A stretch of DNA of 64,000 bases, taken from positions 41,344,329-41,408,328 of the forward strand of contig OX578282.1 of NCBI GenBank assembly GCA_951217055.1, in the 5' to 3' direction. Source of the stretch: Gerris lacustris (taxonomy: Eukaryota > Arthropoda > Insecta > Hemiptera > Gerridae). The position numbers were made by a program, and so were the translations under genes. Positions 44,957-55,759 of the stretch are shown here, piece after piece (position 1 is the stretch's first letter; every line of letters begins with the position of its first letter). The notes below the pieces were generated by a model. The model was not told where the DNA came from. It searched no databases and saw nothing but the letters and a program-made list of their open reading frames with translations.

Positions 44957-45311
44957 ACTGATTGGTACTTATTACTTTAGCACCTCCCTATATCCCTTTG
45001 TGTTAATAATTATTTAGACAAAGGAACATATACAGAGTAGAATATATTCCTTAGTCTAAAATACCATTAAGACAAAGGGATATTTATTCCAATATACCTT
45101 GGGACAAAGGAATATCACACTTGTGTATATAATTGTGATCATATCCCTTAGTCTAATCAACTATTAAGATAAAAGGAATATTAAATATAAAACTGCCCCA
45201 GGAGTCTCAGTGTCTTGGGGAGACAAATACACAAACCTTTCAGACTTTTGTAGGGCAGACTATTGTATAAAACCAAGAGGGGTGCTAAAAACTAAAAAAG
45301 TGCCAACTGAT
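44957..45311. mobile_element. Larger family D inverted-repeat element (about 355 bp)
   Basis: The left end AACTGATTGGTACTTATTAC, then TTTAGCACCTCCC, is complementary to the right end GGGGTGCTAAAAACTAAAAA, then AGTGCCAACTGATT. The interior repeats a short motif in both orientations: ATCCCTTTGTG, TTAGACAAAGGAACAT, TATTCCTTAGTCTAA, TTAAGACAAAGGGATAT, GGGACAAAGGAATAT and ATCCCTTAGTCTAAT. It is related to 8399-8581 in ends and internal motif. Confidence 0.65.
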
Positions 45312-45843
45312 TAAATATACGTACATTTTTAGGCTTGAAAATGCCCGGTCACGCCGAAACGTTCAAATGGGTTTAAAGTATAACAAAATTATACAAAATT
45401 GTCCGCCTACTTGCATTATAATAGAGGATATTTCCAAGTAGGCTTAGTGATTGTAGTTTCTGAAATTGAGGTATGGATAGTTGACTTGATAATCCTTTTT
45501 TTTGTTTAATACATATACATGGCCACCATATTGAATTTAAATAACAGATTAAAAAATACTCTTTTGCAGGAATTTTTAATCTATATTGATAAATAATTAC
45601 CGGCTGAGTTAATAGTAAGCTCTAAGTACTTAGGTATCGTTAAACTTAATCTTAGCACTACTTGAATATGATCACCTGGCAGTGGCGGGAATAGCTAGGT
45701 AGTGTGGGATTTTTACCGCACTTTGTAATACTGTAATATTTTTAATTTGTTCCTATAAAACAATCCATCTATTATTTGCATTAAGAGCTACAAGTCTCTA
45801 GGACGAAGATAGTATATTGACAACTTTATTTTTATATTTTCTG

Positions 45844-45880
<37 letters not shown>

Positions 45881-46200
45881 AATTACTTCTTTATCGCTGT
45901 AGTAGTAGTAGTGAAAGAAAATGAGTAAGTGACAAATTTCTAAAAACAGGTCATTCTTAATTAAATATATTTCTACGATAGTCGAATTTTAGACGTGTAA
46001 AGAAGGATTTCATGAAGTTTGTTAATGGGTTTTAATCCCTTCCACTCTATATAATTGGTTTTCTCTACTCGGAAATATTTAATTAACTTCAGAGATTATT
46101 ATGTTATATAAATAAAAAAATCGGTCCGATAAATGGAACAAAAAATTTCTTGAATTAGATATTTATACTCTTAGAATAATACTATATATAGAAGGAGGAT
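45312..46200. other. Gene-free stretch with T31 tract
   Basis: 45328-45365 has the CTTGAAAATG...CCGAAACGTT arrangement discussed under findings. T31 at 45847-45877. A (TAG)n trace (GTAGTAGTAGTAG) follows at 45899. Nothing coding. Confidence 0.5.
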
Positions 46201-46209
46201 CACTGAATA

Positions 46210-46635
46210 TTGAAGCCAACTTTGGTTGTGTCCCTTAATCCGTGTTCTAAAATTTCATTTTTGTAATTTGTGACGTCATAACTCTAAAATTATTTGCCTT
46301 CGGTTTTTTAATTTAATTTTATATTAAATTATAATTATTGATAGTCAGTTTAGTTTATTGTAACATTTTTTATGTGTTTTATCTTATTTTAGCTTGAAAT
46401 ATGCTAAAAAATAATGTTTATTATATCATGCTGGGCGAGTTGTAAAAAATGACGTCAGAGTGAAACGTAAACAATATCCAATGGCAGGGTTTTTCTTCTT
46501 GATGTTTGTGAGCGGGCTTTGAATAGTTACTAAAGCATGGTCAACCTTCTCCTGTTTAAATAAAAAAAAAATGAGTGTTGTTATGTTGGCAGCCTGGTCT
46601 TAAGGACACAACCTCTCGGCAAAAGTTGGCTTCAA
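46210..46635. mobile_element. Inverted-repeat MITE (about 426 bp) with two CRE palindromes
   Basis: TTGAAGCCAACTTTGGTTGT, then GTCCCTTAA, at the left is complementary to TTAAGGACACAACC, then AAAAGTTGGCTTCAA, at the right, with a small internal difference. The interior holds TGACGTCA at 46271-46278 and 46450-46457 and no coding frame. The flanks do not show an unambiguous duplication. Confidence 0.6.
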
Positions 46636-46827
46636 TCTCTTATCAGTAATTGCTTAGGATTCCGATTCTATGCTCCTTTTATATAAAGTATTATTCTAAG
46701 TTTATACTTCATAAGTGTTCAACAGGTGGTTGTTTATTTTCTGGTTTTGATTTTCATGATATTAGATTTATCTTCATTAACTGATAACTAGATTTTTCCT
46801 GGGATAACGACTAATCTAATTAAATTT

Positions 46828-47140
46828 GTATTTAAATGGACTACATTTTAGCATTTTTGTAATTTAAAATCGTCGAAATCGATTTCCAGAAGTAAGTTTT
46901 TTCAGAGTTTTTGGGGTTCCTACTCTAATTAAGGTAAAACTCATTTCTCGATTTTATCTTGGAGTATGATTTTCCTGAACCTGCATGCCAAATTTTATCA
47001 AAATCAGCCCAGTAGTGTAGGCTTCATGCGTCTGCATAGACTACAGACCACTGACTGACATTTTTTAAAAACCACTTATTTGGACTCAGGGTAGCTCAAA
47101 ACGTGTAAATCAAAATCTTATAATCGAGTTTCCGCGGCTT
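46828..47140 (-). repeat. Family B fragment
   Basis: TTAAATGGACTACATTTTAG, ATCGTCGAAATCGATTTC, TTTTTCAGAGTTTTTGGGGT, GCATGCCAAATTTTATCAAA, ATCAGCCCAGTAGTGTAGGC, AACCACTTATTTGGACTCAG and CTCAAAACGTG. This follows 62970-63250 in order. The tRNA-like part is absent. Confidence 0.7.
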
Positions 47141-48620
47141 CACAATGAAATAATACTGATAGATGATATTTTAGCTTAATGTCATCATGACTATTATTAT
47201 TTTTTAATCATTAATAATGAAAGAATTTCATTTTAAATAATGCCTAATAGTTATTGATAATAGCAGCGAAATCTGTCAGAAATGAACAGTTGGTTTACAT
47301 AAACCAACTGCGAACCAATTAGAGGTTTTTTTTTAATCAAAATAAGTACTGAGAATCGGATACATTTTGACTTTAATGAAAATCCTATGTAAAGCTCAGA
47401 ACCATCTTTACAATGCAAAGAGAAATTAATTTATTTGATCCTTCACATGAAATTATCATTGTAGATAGAACAAATGAGAAAAAAATGCTCAATAAATCAA
47501 CAATTTATTATCAATGTCGAAAAAACGAGACAAAACAGGGCGAATAAATACAAAGCAACACCCCCGGGAGTAGTTTCGAAATGGAATTATGCAGGAAGAT
47601 TCATTTTCGAAAGAACAATAGACGCTTTGATATGATTCGACAGTTTAGTCAGCTTGACAAACAATATCGACTTTCAGCAATACAATAGAGTCCGCTTTCA
47701 AAAAAAAAGAAAATCGTAAAAATGCTTGTTAAGCATTTAATCGAAAACTTAACACGTTGATTTATTGTTTTTCAAATGGTAACGTTGGTAGGTGTTTTTC
47801 ATCGTTCTTATTGATTTAAATAGAGGGGAGAGATGTGAAATAATAATGTTTTTTGGCAAAACCCTTACTATTGCAAAATTCATACTATATTGATAACAAC
47901 GGGTCAGTATGATACCTATAATTTGTCAAAAAAGAAAAATAAACCCCAAAAAAGTTGTTTATTCAGTGGTTAGAAAAGATAACAAATGTTTTTCTTCTTG
48001 ATAATGTGATAAGTGAATTAACAGTTAACGTATTTTCGATGAGGAACTTTAAGAAGAGGAAGGGGTGAGTTTTTTCTCACTCCAAAAAAAAAAATCCAAC
48101 GAAGATCGATTTTTCCATCAAGTTGAATTTAGAAGAGAATTGTATTTTGGAGAGCTTGTTTGAGAGGAGTCGAGGGATGAAACACTCTCTTCGTAGGACG
48201 AGATAGATTGCGTTCGCCGATAGATATGGATAGATTTATGGCGTAACGAAATTCCCTTAACCCCTAATACTCGCTTCTATCTATACCTTAAAACCAGACT
48301 GTAGATTAAATGGGGATGGATACATTTTCTCCCTAGAGGGAAGAATATATCCATGTTACCTTCGACCTCCCAAATCCCCTATCCTCCTAAAGAACATTCC
48401 CCCAAGCCTTTTTTTTCAGGGATAAAATAATATACGTGTAGAACATTATAAATCTATATTCTCGATGTTACAAAATATCCTTCGAATTTCAGAAAATATA
48501 AAGTTACTATTGTTCCTATTCCATTTTATTTTTCTGCGTAAGTTTAACAAAAATATAATAATTATTTATTAAAAAGTATTTAGTGTTCCACGTTGCTTTT
48601 AAATGTATTTATTTAATTAA
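47141..48620. other. Gene-free stretch
   Basis: Short inverted pair GTTGGTTTA/TAAACCAAC near 47290. A region of more balanced composition lies at 48150-48400 (TTCGTAGGACGAGATAGATT) with no repeat relatives in the window. No coding frame is supported. Confidence 0.45.
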
Positions 48621-48627
48621 ATATATT

Positions 48628-48930
48628 GCTTCCGAGCTATGTTGTCGTTCTGGAGAACGATTTCAATGTCTCCGATTTCAAAAATTCCAAGACAGAAATC
48701 CGTCATATCATATCTTGAAAAATACTTGTCCGATTTTAATGATATTTAGATGATAGATCATAATTAGCCCATTGTTGGCCCCAATACGCACAAGCATACA
48801 TTTATTTTCACATATAGCTTCAAAAGTAACTATCTGATTTTTATTAAGCATTTTTAGATTATCGAAAGTAGCCCGCAGATAGCCCCAGATTAATTTTAGC
48901 AGTTTGTGCTCCTCATTTTTTTCTAAATTG
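48628..48930 (+). repeat. Family A1 copy with internal deletions
   Basis: GCTTCCGAGCTATGTTGTCG shows the hairpin head has been lost by deletion. It continues GACAGAAATCCGTCATATCA, skipping the CTGT block, then CTTGTCCGATTTTAATGATA, ATAATTAGCCCATTGTTGG and CGAAAGTAGCCCGCAGATAG. Confidence 0.75.
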
Positions 48931-50650
48931 ATACTTTAATTCATGTAAAAAATAAAAACAATTTTTTCAGATTTAATAAACGGAGAAAAATTAAATAATT
49001 TTTACAAAAATTGTAATAGCAAAATATTATTGAAGTATGCCAAAAAGGCATACTATTTTTATATGAAAGACTGATAAATTTAATTATAGTTTAAAATATG
49101 CTGCATATAATGTATCTATATACATTACTCGTTTTTTCTTTAACCTTCAATCTCTAAAGTTTGCAAATTTTATTATTTGCCATTCCCTTCATGTTCTGTT
49201 ATCATTGCCTAATTTTTCCTCTCATCTATATATGTAATCAATATTGAAAAAAGAGTTTTATTTCTGGTATTGAATTCAGATTATTTTGAGAGTTTGGAAT
49301 TAGTTTCAGCGTGAGAGCTATTTACCCTCTAATGATTTTAGGTTTGCTAAATTGCTGAAGTGTACAAGTAATAAGGAATTTGTTAACCATTTGTTGAATA
49401 GAGTGATTGCATTGGTAAATGTTAGGAGCTTACGGTAATACGATCTTTGTTTAACAATCATCGAAGGATACGGGCTCCCTGTTCACAAGCTTAGGCCTAC
49501 ATTTTTATTTTAGCAACTCTTTTTTCCATCATAGTCCTTTTATGTTCTTCCCCTATTTATTTTGCTTCTTCTTTCTTTACCTTGGTTTTTACTTTGTAAT
49601 ATTATAGTATTTCTGTGATAAACCTCTTCTGTGAAATAAAGTTTTGTATGTTCATGTTCATAGATCAGAATTGAAAAATTTTAGTATTCTTTTTTATTTA
49701 ATAAATTACGAAATCCGACCTTAACTTTTTTCCTGTCTACAGGTATGTATGTCTGTCGCCACAGGTCTGACTTTATAGGGGCCAAACTAGCTGAACAACG
49801 AAATCCAATAATTTTTTATACAGTGGTGTGAACGAACGTGAGGCGCATGTTAAAAGCTTGGTTTTTCTCTATTTTCAAAAAAAATAGAGTAGCACCTGTT
49901 AACTTTTTTAAAAACATGTTTACATCAAAACAAAAAATAAACTGCCAATTAGTGTGGCAGATAGATTCCTATCTTGTACTTTATTGATTTTATGCTTTTA
50001 CAAGCCAATTGGTGTCTAATTTATTTAATTGTTCCCCCGGTTTTTTCAATTTGTCAAAATTGTTTTTTGTCAAATTTGTTTTTGATTTTTTACATGAATT
50101 CTCTGGACGACAGAGTCCAGGTCTCTGATCCATAGCATTCTACTGGCTTAACAAGTGTTTTATATACATAGTTCTATCTTAGAAACCCTTGAGAATATTC
50201 TTCACCTGAATAGTTTTTAGATGATAAATCACGCTCTATTCCCCATCATGATTCTATTAAATAAAAGCCTATTCTGTTCCCGGTCTGCTTTACATTATTA
50301 AGAACTCTTTCTTGTTAATTTGCATTCCCTTGTCTTTTGAAGAGCCACTTCATCAAAATCATACTGTCGCTGTGTTAACAGTGATGTTTTGTTTTTAGTT
50401 CATTTTTACTTCTTTATTTTGTTACCAAACTATAATTTGAATTGATTTCTTCATAATTTGTAAAAGTATCTTTAAGAAACCCAATGTAATTTTTGTACGT
50501 TAAGTAAAAGCGGTATTTATCCGTGTGCATATCGTTGGTTTTTTTTAAGTTTAGATTTTCACCCCTGCCGGTATCAAAGCTCTGATTCCGGAAGCGGCAC
50601 ATACTTTAGTAGTTCTTCCTATCTCATTAATTTTTCATGATTTTTACAAC
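48931..50650. other. Gene-free stretch with one family A end
   Basis: 49942-50100 is a minus-strand A 3' end (ACTGCCAATTAGTGTGGCAG, ATAGATTCCTAT, TTATGCTTTTACAA), lacking the head. Elsewhere A+T-rich. The minus-strand frame 50414-50602 has no recognisable domain. Confidence 0.5.
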
Positions 50651-50659
50651 GTTTGTTTT

Positions 50660-50910
50660 TTTTTCTAGGTGTGGGGTGTTGGCCCGCCGCCCAGGCCCAA
50701 CCTGGAGGTCCTGGGATTTTCAGTTAGAGTTTCCTTTCCTTAGATGGTTGCCTTACCTACGGGGCTCAATGATCCACCACTCCTGCCAGATTTAGTCCGC
50801 CCCGGGTACTTTATTTCCCCGGTGCCCTTTATATCTTGTAAGCTTTTCCCAATCAAGAACCTGTGGAGGTGCCTGATGGACGACTGGCAATCCCATACGG
50901 GTTTTTAATA
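50660..50910 (+). repeat. Unusual G+C-rich segment of unknown nature
   Basis: About 250 bp markedly richer in G+C than its surroundings: GTTGGCCCGCCGCCCAGGCC, TTCAGTTAGAGTTTCCTTTC, CGGGGCTCAATGATCCACCA, TTTAGTCCGCCCCGGGTACT and GGAGGTGCCTGATGGACGAC. It is preceded by TTTTTTTTTCTAG. No frame is open across it. It may be the 3' end of a retrotransposon or an imported fragment. No second copy is in the window. Confidence 0.35.
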
Positions 50911-51830
50911 GTTTTATTATATTTGTTTATTAAGATAATTTTATTAAGATTTTCTCATAGTGTTCCATTATTGTTTATAATTATGAATTTAATTATGTAT
51001 AAGATAGTCCTGATTCTTTTAATGCTACAACTCTAATATTATTTCAAAGTTGATGTGGTTTATTTTCTTATTATTTTGCTAGAAACGGCAATATTTTTAT
51101 GTATTGTTATATTAACATAACAGAAGCTAATACTGTTAGCCAATAACTTTTCTTTCACGCGAAGTGACCGCAGCTTAATCTACTTTTTGCTTTATCAACT
51201 AATTTGGTGACATGTTCAAATTATATGTATTTGAAGAACAGAATTAGAGGGTAATATAAAAGAAAAGGTCGTACTGTAATGGCAAACAATCCACTTAAGA
51301 GCAAACTACTCTCTAGAAAAAATAGTACTTAAAGATAAGACTAAAGAATGAATTGCAGGAAATAAAAAAATAAAAAATGAGATCCAGACTGAAGTATGGG
51401 TTAATAAGATTAAATTAATATAATGTAGCGTAATAACATCGCCAAGAGTCGCTCTGTTAACATTAATTATCTTCTTATTAAATGCAACATTATTAATTTA
51501 TCGAATACCATTTAATTTATTGCCTGGATTTTTCTAAATATTTTCCTTGAAGAATGTGTTAATAATGGTTAGTATCAGCCAATTTAATTTATTTGCTGCA
51601 GTATTTCTCTTTTAAGTGAAACAAAGAAACCGATTTTTCATCCACATATTACTCTGTTTGACTACAGACATTTTACAACTAGATAAAACTTTCTCATGTT
51701 CATAGTAAGACTGAATTTAATTTCAAAAATATATATTTTATTTATTAATTTTTAAACACATTAAAAAGGTGTTTAACAGGTGATAGTTTACCCTTCGGTT
51801 TTGATTTTCATTAAAATCCTAAGAAACAAC
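50911..51830. other. Gene-free stretch
   Basis: A+T-rich with no repeat shared elsewhere in the window and no convincing frame. Confidence 0.5.
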
Positions 51831-51835
51831 ATTTT

Positions 51836-52300
51836 GCTTTCGAGCTTACCGAAGGTAACGGAAACTATGTGATCGTTCTGAAGAGCGAACATTTTTTAGG
51901 TCTCCGATTTAAAAAATCCAAGACAGAAAATCGTTTCAGACATCAGGGAAAATTTTTGGTTCCGTGTTTGCATGTCGGTCTGTCGCTCAATTATTGCGAA
52001 CCAATTTATCTTAAAAACTACTCGTCCATTTTTATTGAAAGTGGATGGTAGGTCTTAATTACCCCATTGTTGGTCCCATATAAGTTTTAAACTTTATCGC
52101 TCATTTGTCATTTGTCATATACATGCGCACAAACATACATTTATTTAAGCCTATATTTTCAAAAGTACTAATCTGATTTTTATGTTATTTTGATGGTTCG
52201 TCGATAGTAGCCTGCAGATAGGCCCAGATTAATTTCAACCGTCAGCGCTCTTTAAATTTTGCTAAATTGAAACTTTAATAAATGTAAAAAATCAAAACAA
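51836..52300 (+). repeat. Family A1 copy
   Basis: Head CGAGCTTACCGAAGGTAACG with small changes, TGATCGTTCTGAAGAGCGAA, TTCAGACATCAGGGAAAA, TTGCGAACCAATTTATCTTA, ACTCGTCCATTTTTATTGAA, CATTGTTGGTCCCATATAAG, GTAGCCTGCAGATAGGCCCA. The terminal module is absent. Confidence 0.8.
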
Positions 52301-52938
52301 TTCTGGCAGTTTTCAAAAACGGGGGAAAATGAAATAAATTGGATAATAATGTTGTTGTGGTTTTATTGTTTAAGTTATTTATTGGCATAAGTAACAAAAT
52401 ATTTTTGTGTATACCGGAGCCATAATGTTATTTTGAGTGAGTGGGGATAGTTTGTGCCTTTCATAATTTTTTTGATATTTTGGATTGGAGCTTTTGAATT
52501 ACATTTGTGGAAGGGTATATTGGATAATTTCGGAGTAGATATTTTATAATGTGTGTTTTTTTTTCTTTATTTATTATTTATTTTTTTTTTTTAAATGGGA
52601 ATATTTGATTGGACTTTTGTTGGGATAGTTTGCAGGTGTTTAAATGGGTATCATAGGCAGTCTGTGTACTGACTTAATGGGGGACCAACTTGGCATTTGC
52701 CTAGTAAATTGAGGGAAACCACAGAAAACCTCAATTTGGTTAGGAGTACCTGAGTCCTTCCTAAATTTCCTATGTCTTCCCTAAGTAATATAATTTTTTT
52801 ATTTCATTTCTGGGTTTCTGTTGGTGAGTGGACTCTAGATTTTTCAATTTTAGGCTAAGGGGAGTAATTTATTTCTTTTACAAATTTTAGTGTGTCTAAT
52901 ATTTTTTTAAATTTGAGAATAGGATGGTCTTGATTTTT
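52301..52938. other. Gene-free stretch
   Basis: T/G-rich plus strand, without an open frame. 52680-52745 holds GGGGGACCAACTTGGC and GAGGGAAACCACAGAAAACC, a repeat-like string with no second copy here. Confidence 0.4.
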
Positions 52939-54045
52939 TACTACGTTTTTATTAGCTTTCTTTCTTGTTTGTTTGTTTGTCCGGTACAAATCTGGCAATC
53001 GGTTTTTAACTAACTTCCCGAATAGCTAGACATTTGAAACGTTTAGCATAGCTCAAAACAGGAAGACAATGCATTATTTGAATACTTTTAGCCATCTTTC
53101 AGCAGAATTTAATTGGTTTTCAGCAAATTTTGCTGTATGGAAAATTAGTTCGGAAAAAATCCGCTAGTTATTTTATTTGTTTTGCCATGTCCCATGTATT
53201 TACAATCTTCATTTTGACGGGATTCAAATTTGTGATTTTTATAAATAAGACATTGAATGACAGCAAAACAGGAAATATATCGATTATATTTTTTTCATTA
53301 TTTCAAATATATCGATGGCTCGGTTTAGATTTGATGTTGGAGAGATCTGTTGTACAAAGATTTGTCCTTTTATAGGTTTAAGATCAGCTCTCTAGATGGT
53401 TGTCATTTATGTGAAGTAAATAAATTTGGATCTTAATAAATTTCTATCTTTTTTTTCACTAACATTATATATTATATAACAATAACAATTATATTATTAA
53501 CATTACATACGAGTCAACAGAAAATTTTAAAACGTAGTATATAAAAAGTTCTTTTTATCTTGAAATTATTCTTCTTTATCTTGGATTTGTTGTATTTTAA
53601 GTTCTTGGTAAAATTTACTTCTTTCTGATTTATATTTCGGACATTCTAATAGGATGTGAGTTACATTTTCTTCTTTTTCTGGGCAGTTACAACATATTGG
53701 TGAATCACTTAGTCCTATCACATAGTTTTATTGCATGCATTGTGCATGGTGACTTCTTAATCTATTAATTTTGATTATATCTGTACGTGGTAGTTTTGTT
53801 TTCCAAAACCATGGTTTAAGTGGAATTTTTTTGACTATTGATTTGAAAATTCTTGCTTTTTTCTTCTTGTAGTTTTATATTCCATTCTTCAAACATAAAC
53901 ATACTCTTTGAATAGTGTTATGAGGTCTCTTGTTGGTATTTTTCAATATGTTCAGGTATTTTTCACATTTTAAGGTATATTCTTGATGTGTTCTTTCCAT
54001 GTTAGTTTTTGATCGAGGAAGAGATCAAGAAAAATAATGGGTTTT
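52939..54045 (-). mobile_element. I/Jockey-like LINE, 3' end with coding remnants
   Basis: On the minus strand from 54045 it holds a reverse-transcriptase C-terminal piece, then a zinc-knuckle tail, a stop at 53566-53568 and a 3' UTR of about 630 bp to 52939. The UTR is shared with 22255-22872. The 3' terminus lies in AACAAACAAACAAGAAAGCT, then AATAAAAACGTAGTAAAA. No target duplication was identified. Confidence 0.75.
53566..54045 (-). pseudogene. LINE polyprotein C-terminus (RT tail and CCHC zinc motif)
   Basis: The minus strand near 53985-54040 encodes LDLFLDQKLTWKEHIKNIP. This is the LG/LD..L.W..HI block that follows the catalytic core in I/Jockey/R1-type reverse transcriptases. After frame changes, 53566-53860 reads FKSIVKKIPLKPWFWKTKL, then PRTDIIKINRLRSHHAQC. 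One stop follows at 53728-53730. It then reads SDSPICCNCPEKEENVTHIL, then LECPKYKSERSKFYQEL. C-x2-C-x8-H-x4-C is the terminal zinc knuckle of these LINEs, usually after RNase H or directly after RT. The two parts are closer than in intact elements, so a piece is missing. With several stops and frameshifts it is a dead copy. Confidence 0.8.
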
Positions 54046-54070
54046 AAAAGCATAAAATCATTAAATTTTA

Positions 54071-54123
54071 CAAAATAGGACGTGAGGAAGCTATGTGCCC
54101 CACTAATTGGCAGAGTATTTTAA
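54071..54123 (+). repeat. Family A terminal module
   Basis: GTGAGGAAGCTATGTGCCCC, then ACTAATTGGCAGAGTATTTT, joined directly to a family B copy. Confidence 0.7.
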
Positions 54124-54159
54124 GAAATATACGTGTATGGTGTATGGTTATTCGTATTT

Positions 54160-54670
54160 AAATGGACTACATTTTAGATTATTTTAATCAGAATCTTAAG
54201 AACCGTTTTCGAGAAATTAATTTTTGTGAAGTTTTTGGCGAGTGGTGCCCCGAAATTTAGAGTTCTAAAATTCATTTCTTTGGTTCTACCTCGGGGATTT
54301 TTCTAAAATATTTCGTCCAAGTCGGTCGAGTAGTTTAGGTCCCACCTGTCTGCAATAAATGTTTTCCGGAACAACAACATAACTTGGCTAATTCAGTTCC
54401 GTTTGTGAAAACCAATTTTACGTTTTTCAGAATTTTTAGGGGCAGCACCCCTGTAATTTTGAGCTATATACATTTTTTTCTTGATTTCTCCTAGGAGTAT
54501 GGTTTTTCTGAAAATGAAGGAAACATTTTATCAAAATTGGCCCATTACTACAGGCTTGAAGCGTCTAAAACGGAAACAGACACCCATTTTTAAAAGCCAT
54601 ATTTGGACTCAGGAGACCTTAATAGAATTTTTGCGCATCGCAATACTTTCTCTCTATATTTAATACGTAC
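54160..54670 (-). repeat. Family B copy (partly doubled)
   Basis: TTTAAATGGACTACATTTTA, then two rounds of the ATTTTT.GGGGCAGCACCCC / TTTGGCGAGTGGTGCCCCGA block, AGTAGTTTAGGTCCCACCTG, ATCAAAATTGGCCCATTACT, AAGCCATATTTGGACTCAGG and AGACCTTAATA. Colinear with 62970-63300 but with an internal duplication of about 230 bp. Confidence 0.65.
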
Positions 54671-55700
54671 CTATAAAAGAAAGTAAAAACATATTATCTA
54701 CCGGAAGAAGAGTATATTATATCATCTTTTATTCTTCGCTTTATAATATTGGATAAATATTCAATTGAAATATTTTGTGGTTTTATTAAGAATTTATTTA
54801 TTCATTAAATTCTATCTCCTTAATTCCAAGCACGTGCTGTTGATGTTATTGGATTTTCGAAAACAATGCAACTTGTATGGAAGCGTAGATAAGATTCAAT
54901 AACACTTCGTTTATGCGGAAGTAGAGATTATATTTTCTCGATTATTATGTTCAATATTTTTTACATAACAAACTTAAAATTCAATTTCTTCTACTATTTA
55001 TAACTGCACTTTACTCCTCTTACATCTAGAAAGAATAAGTAAGTAATAAACAAGTGTCAAAAATAAAATGTAAATGAAAATCTAAATTAAGCTCCTACAC
55101 TTAAATTTGGATTATATTTTAAATCAGGCACGTGTTCTATAAAGCCCTTTCTGGCTTTTAATCCATGTTTAATATAATTTATAGCTTTATAACCAAATTG
55201 ATTTTAATATAGTCAAATGAACATATTAAGGGATATCAAAATAAATTTAATACACTAATAAATTAAGGTTTTTGGCCCCACGTGGGTTTTAGTTAGTGAT
55301 AAAGTAAAATACATATATTTTTTATTAAGTACAAAAATAAAGTATACCTCATAAATGTATTTATGTTTTATAAAAATAATAATAATAATAATAATAATAA
55401 TAACCATTTATTATAACCTTAAAACAATATACAATCTTCTTCTTTTTTTTTTTTTTTTTTTTTTTTACATAAAATATATAAATGATAAATATGTTTTATA
55501 AAAATAAACGTATCAATTTAGCATTATTTAATGTGCGCAAGTGGCTGAAATTATTCTGGGGCTATTTGCGGCCTACATTCGACAAACCATCCAAATTTCT
55601 AAATACAGATGAGTCGACTTTTGCAGTTATTGGCGTAAATTTAGTTGTTATGTGTAAATGAAGGTGTTGTCTATAATTATAAATGTATATGTGTTTGTTG
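54671..55700. other. Gene-free stretch with simple repeats
   Basis: (AAT)n at about 55374-55403 and T25 at 55443-55467. 55505-55620 is a minus-strand A1 3' fragment (GTATCAATTTAGCATTATTT, GGGGCTATTTGCGGCC, ATTCGACAAACCATCCAAAT). Confidence 0.6.
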
Positions 55701-55703
55701 CAG

Positions 55704-55756
55704 GGGTTGATTGTACAGATGCTTCTCGGAACACTGGCTCTTCTGCCTTTTGTAAG
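55704..55756 (+). other. Candidate 53-nt exon
   Basis: ATGTGTTTGTTGCAG ends at 55703 and AAG/GTAAAT follows at 55756/55757. Two frames are open across it: GLIVQMLLGTLALLPFV (which contains a Met at 55719 and looks like the start of a signal peptide) and VDCTDASRNTGSSAFCK. It is slightly richer in G+C than its flanks and matches nothing else in the window. No partner exon is visible, so this remains a weak call. Confidence 0.2.
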
Positions 55757-55759
55757 GTA

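Noticed and set aside
45678..45700. CAGTGGCGGGAATAGC as a hAT left end
   Set aside because: No matching right end or 8-bp duplication was found within a plausible distance.
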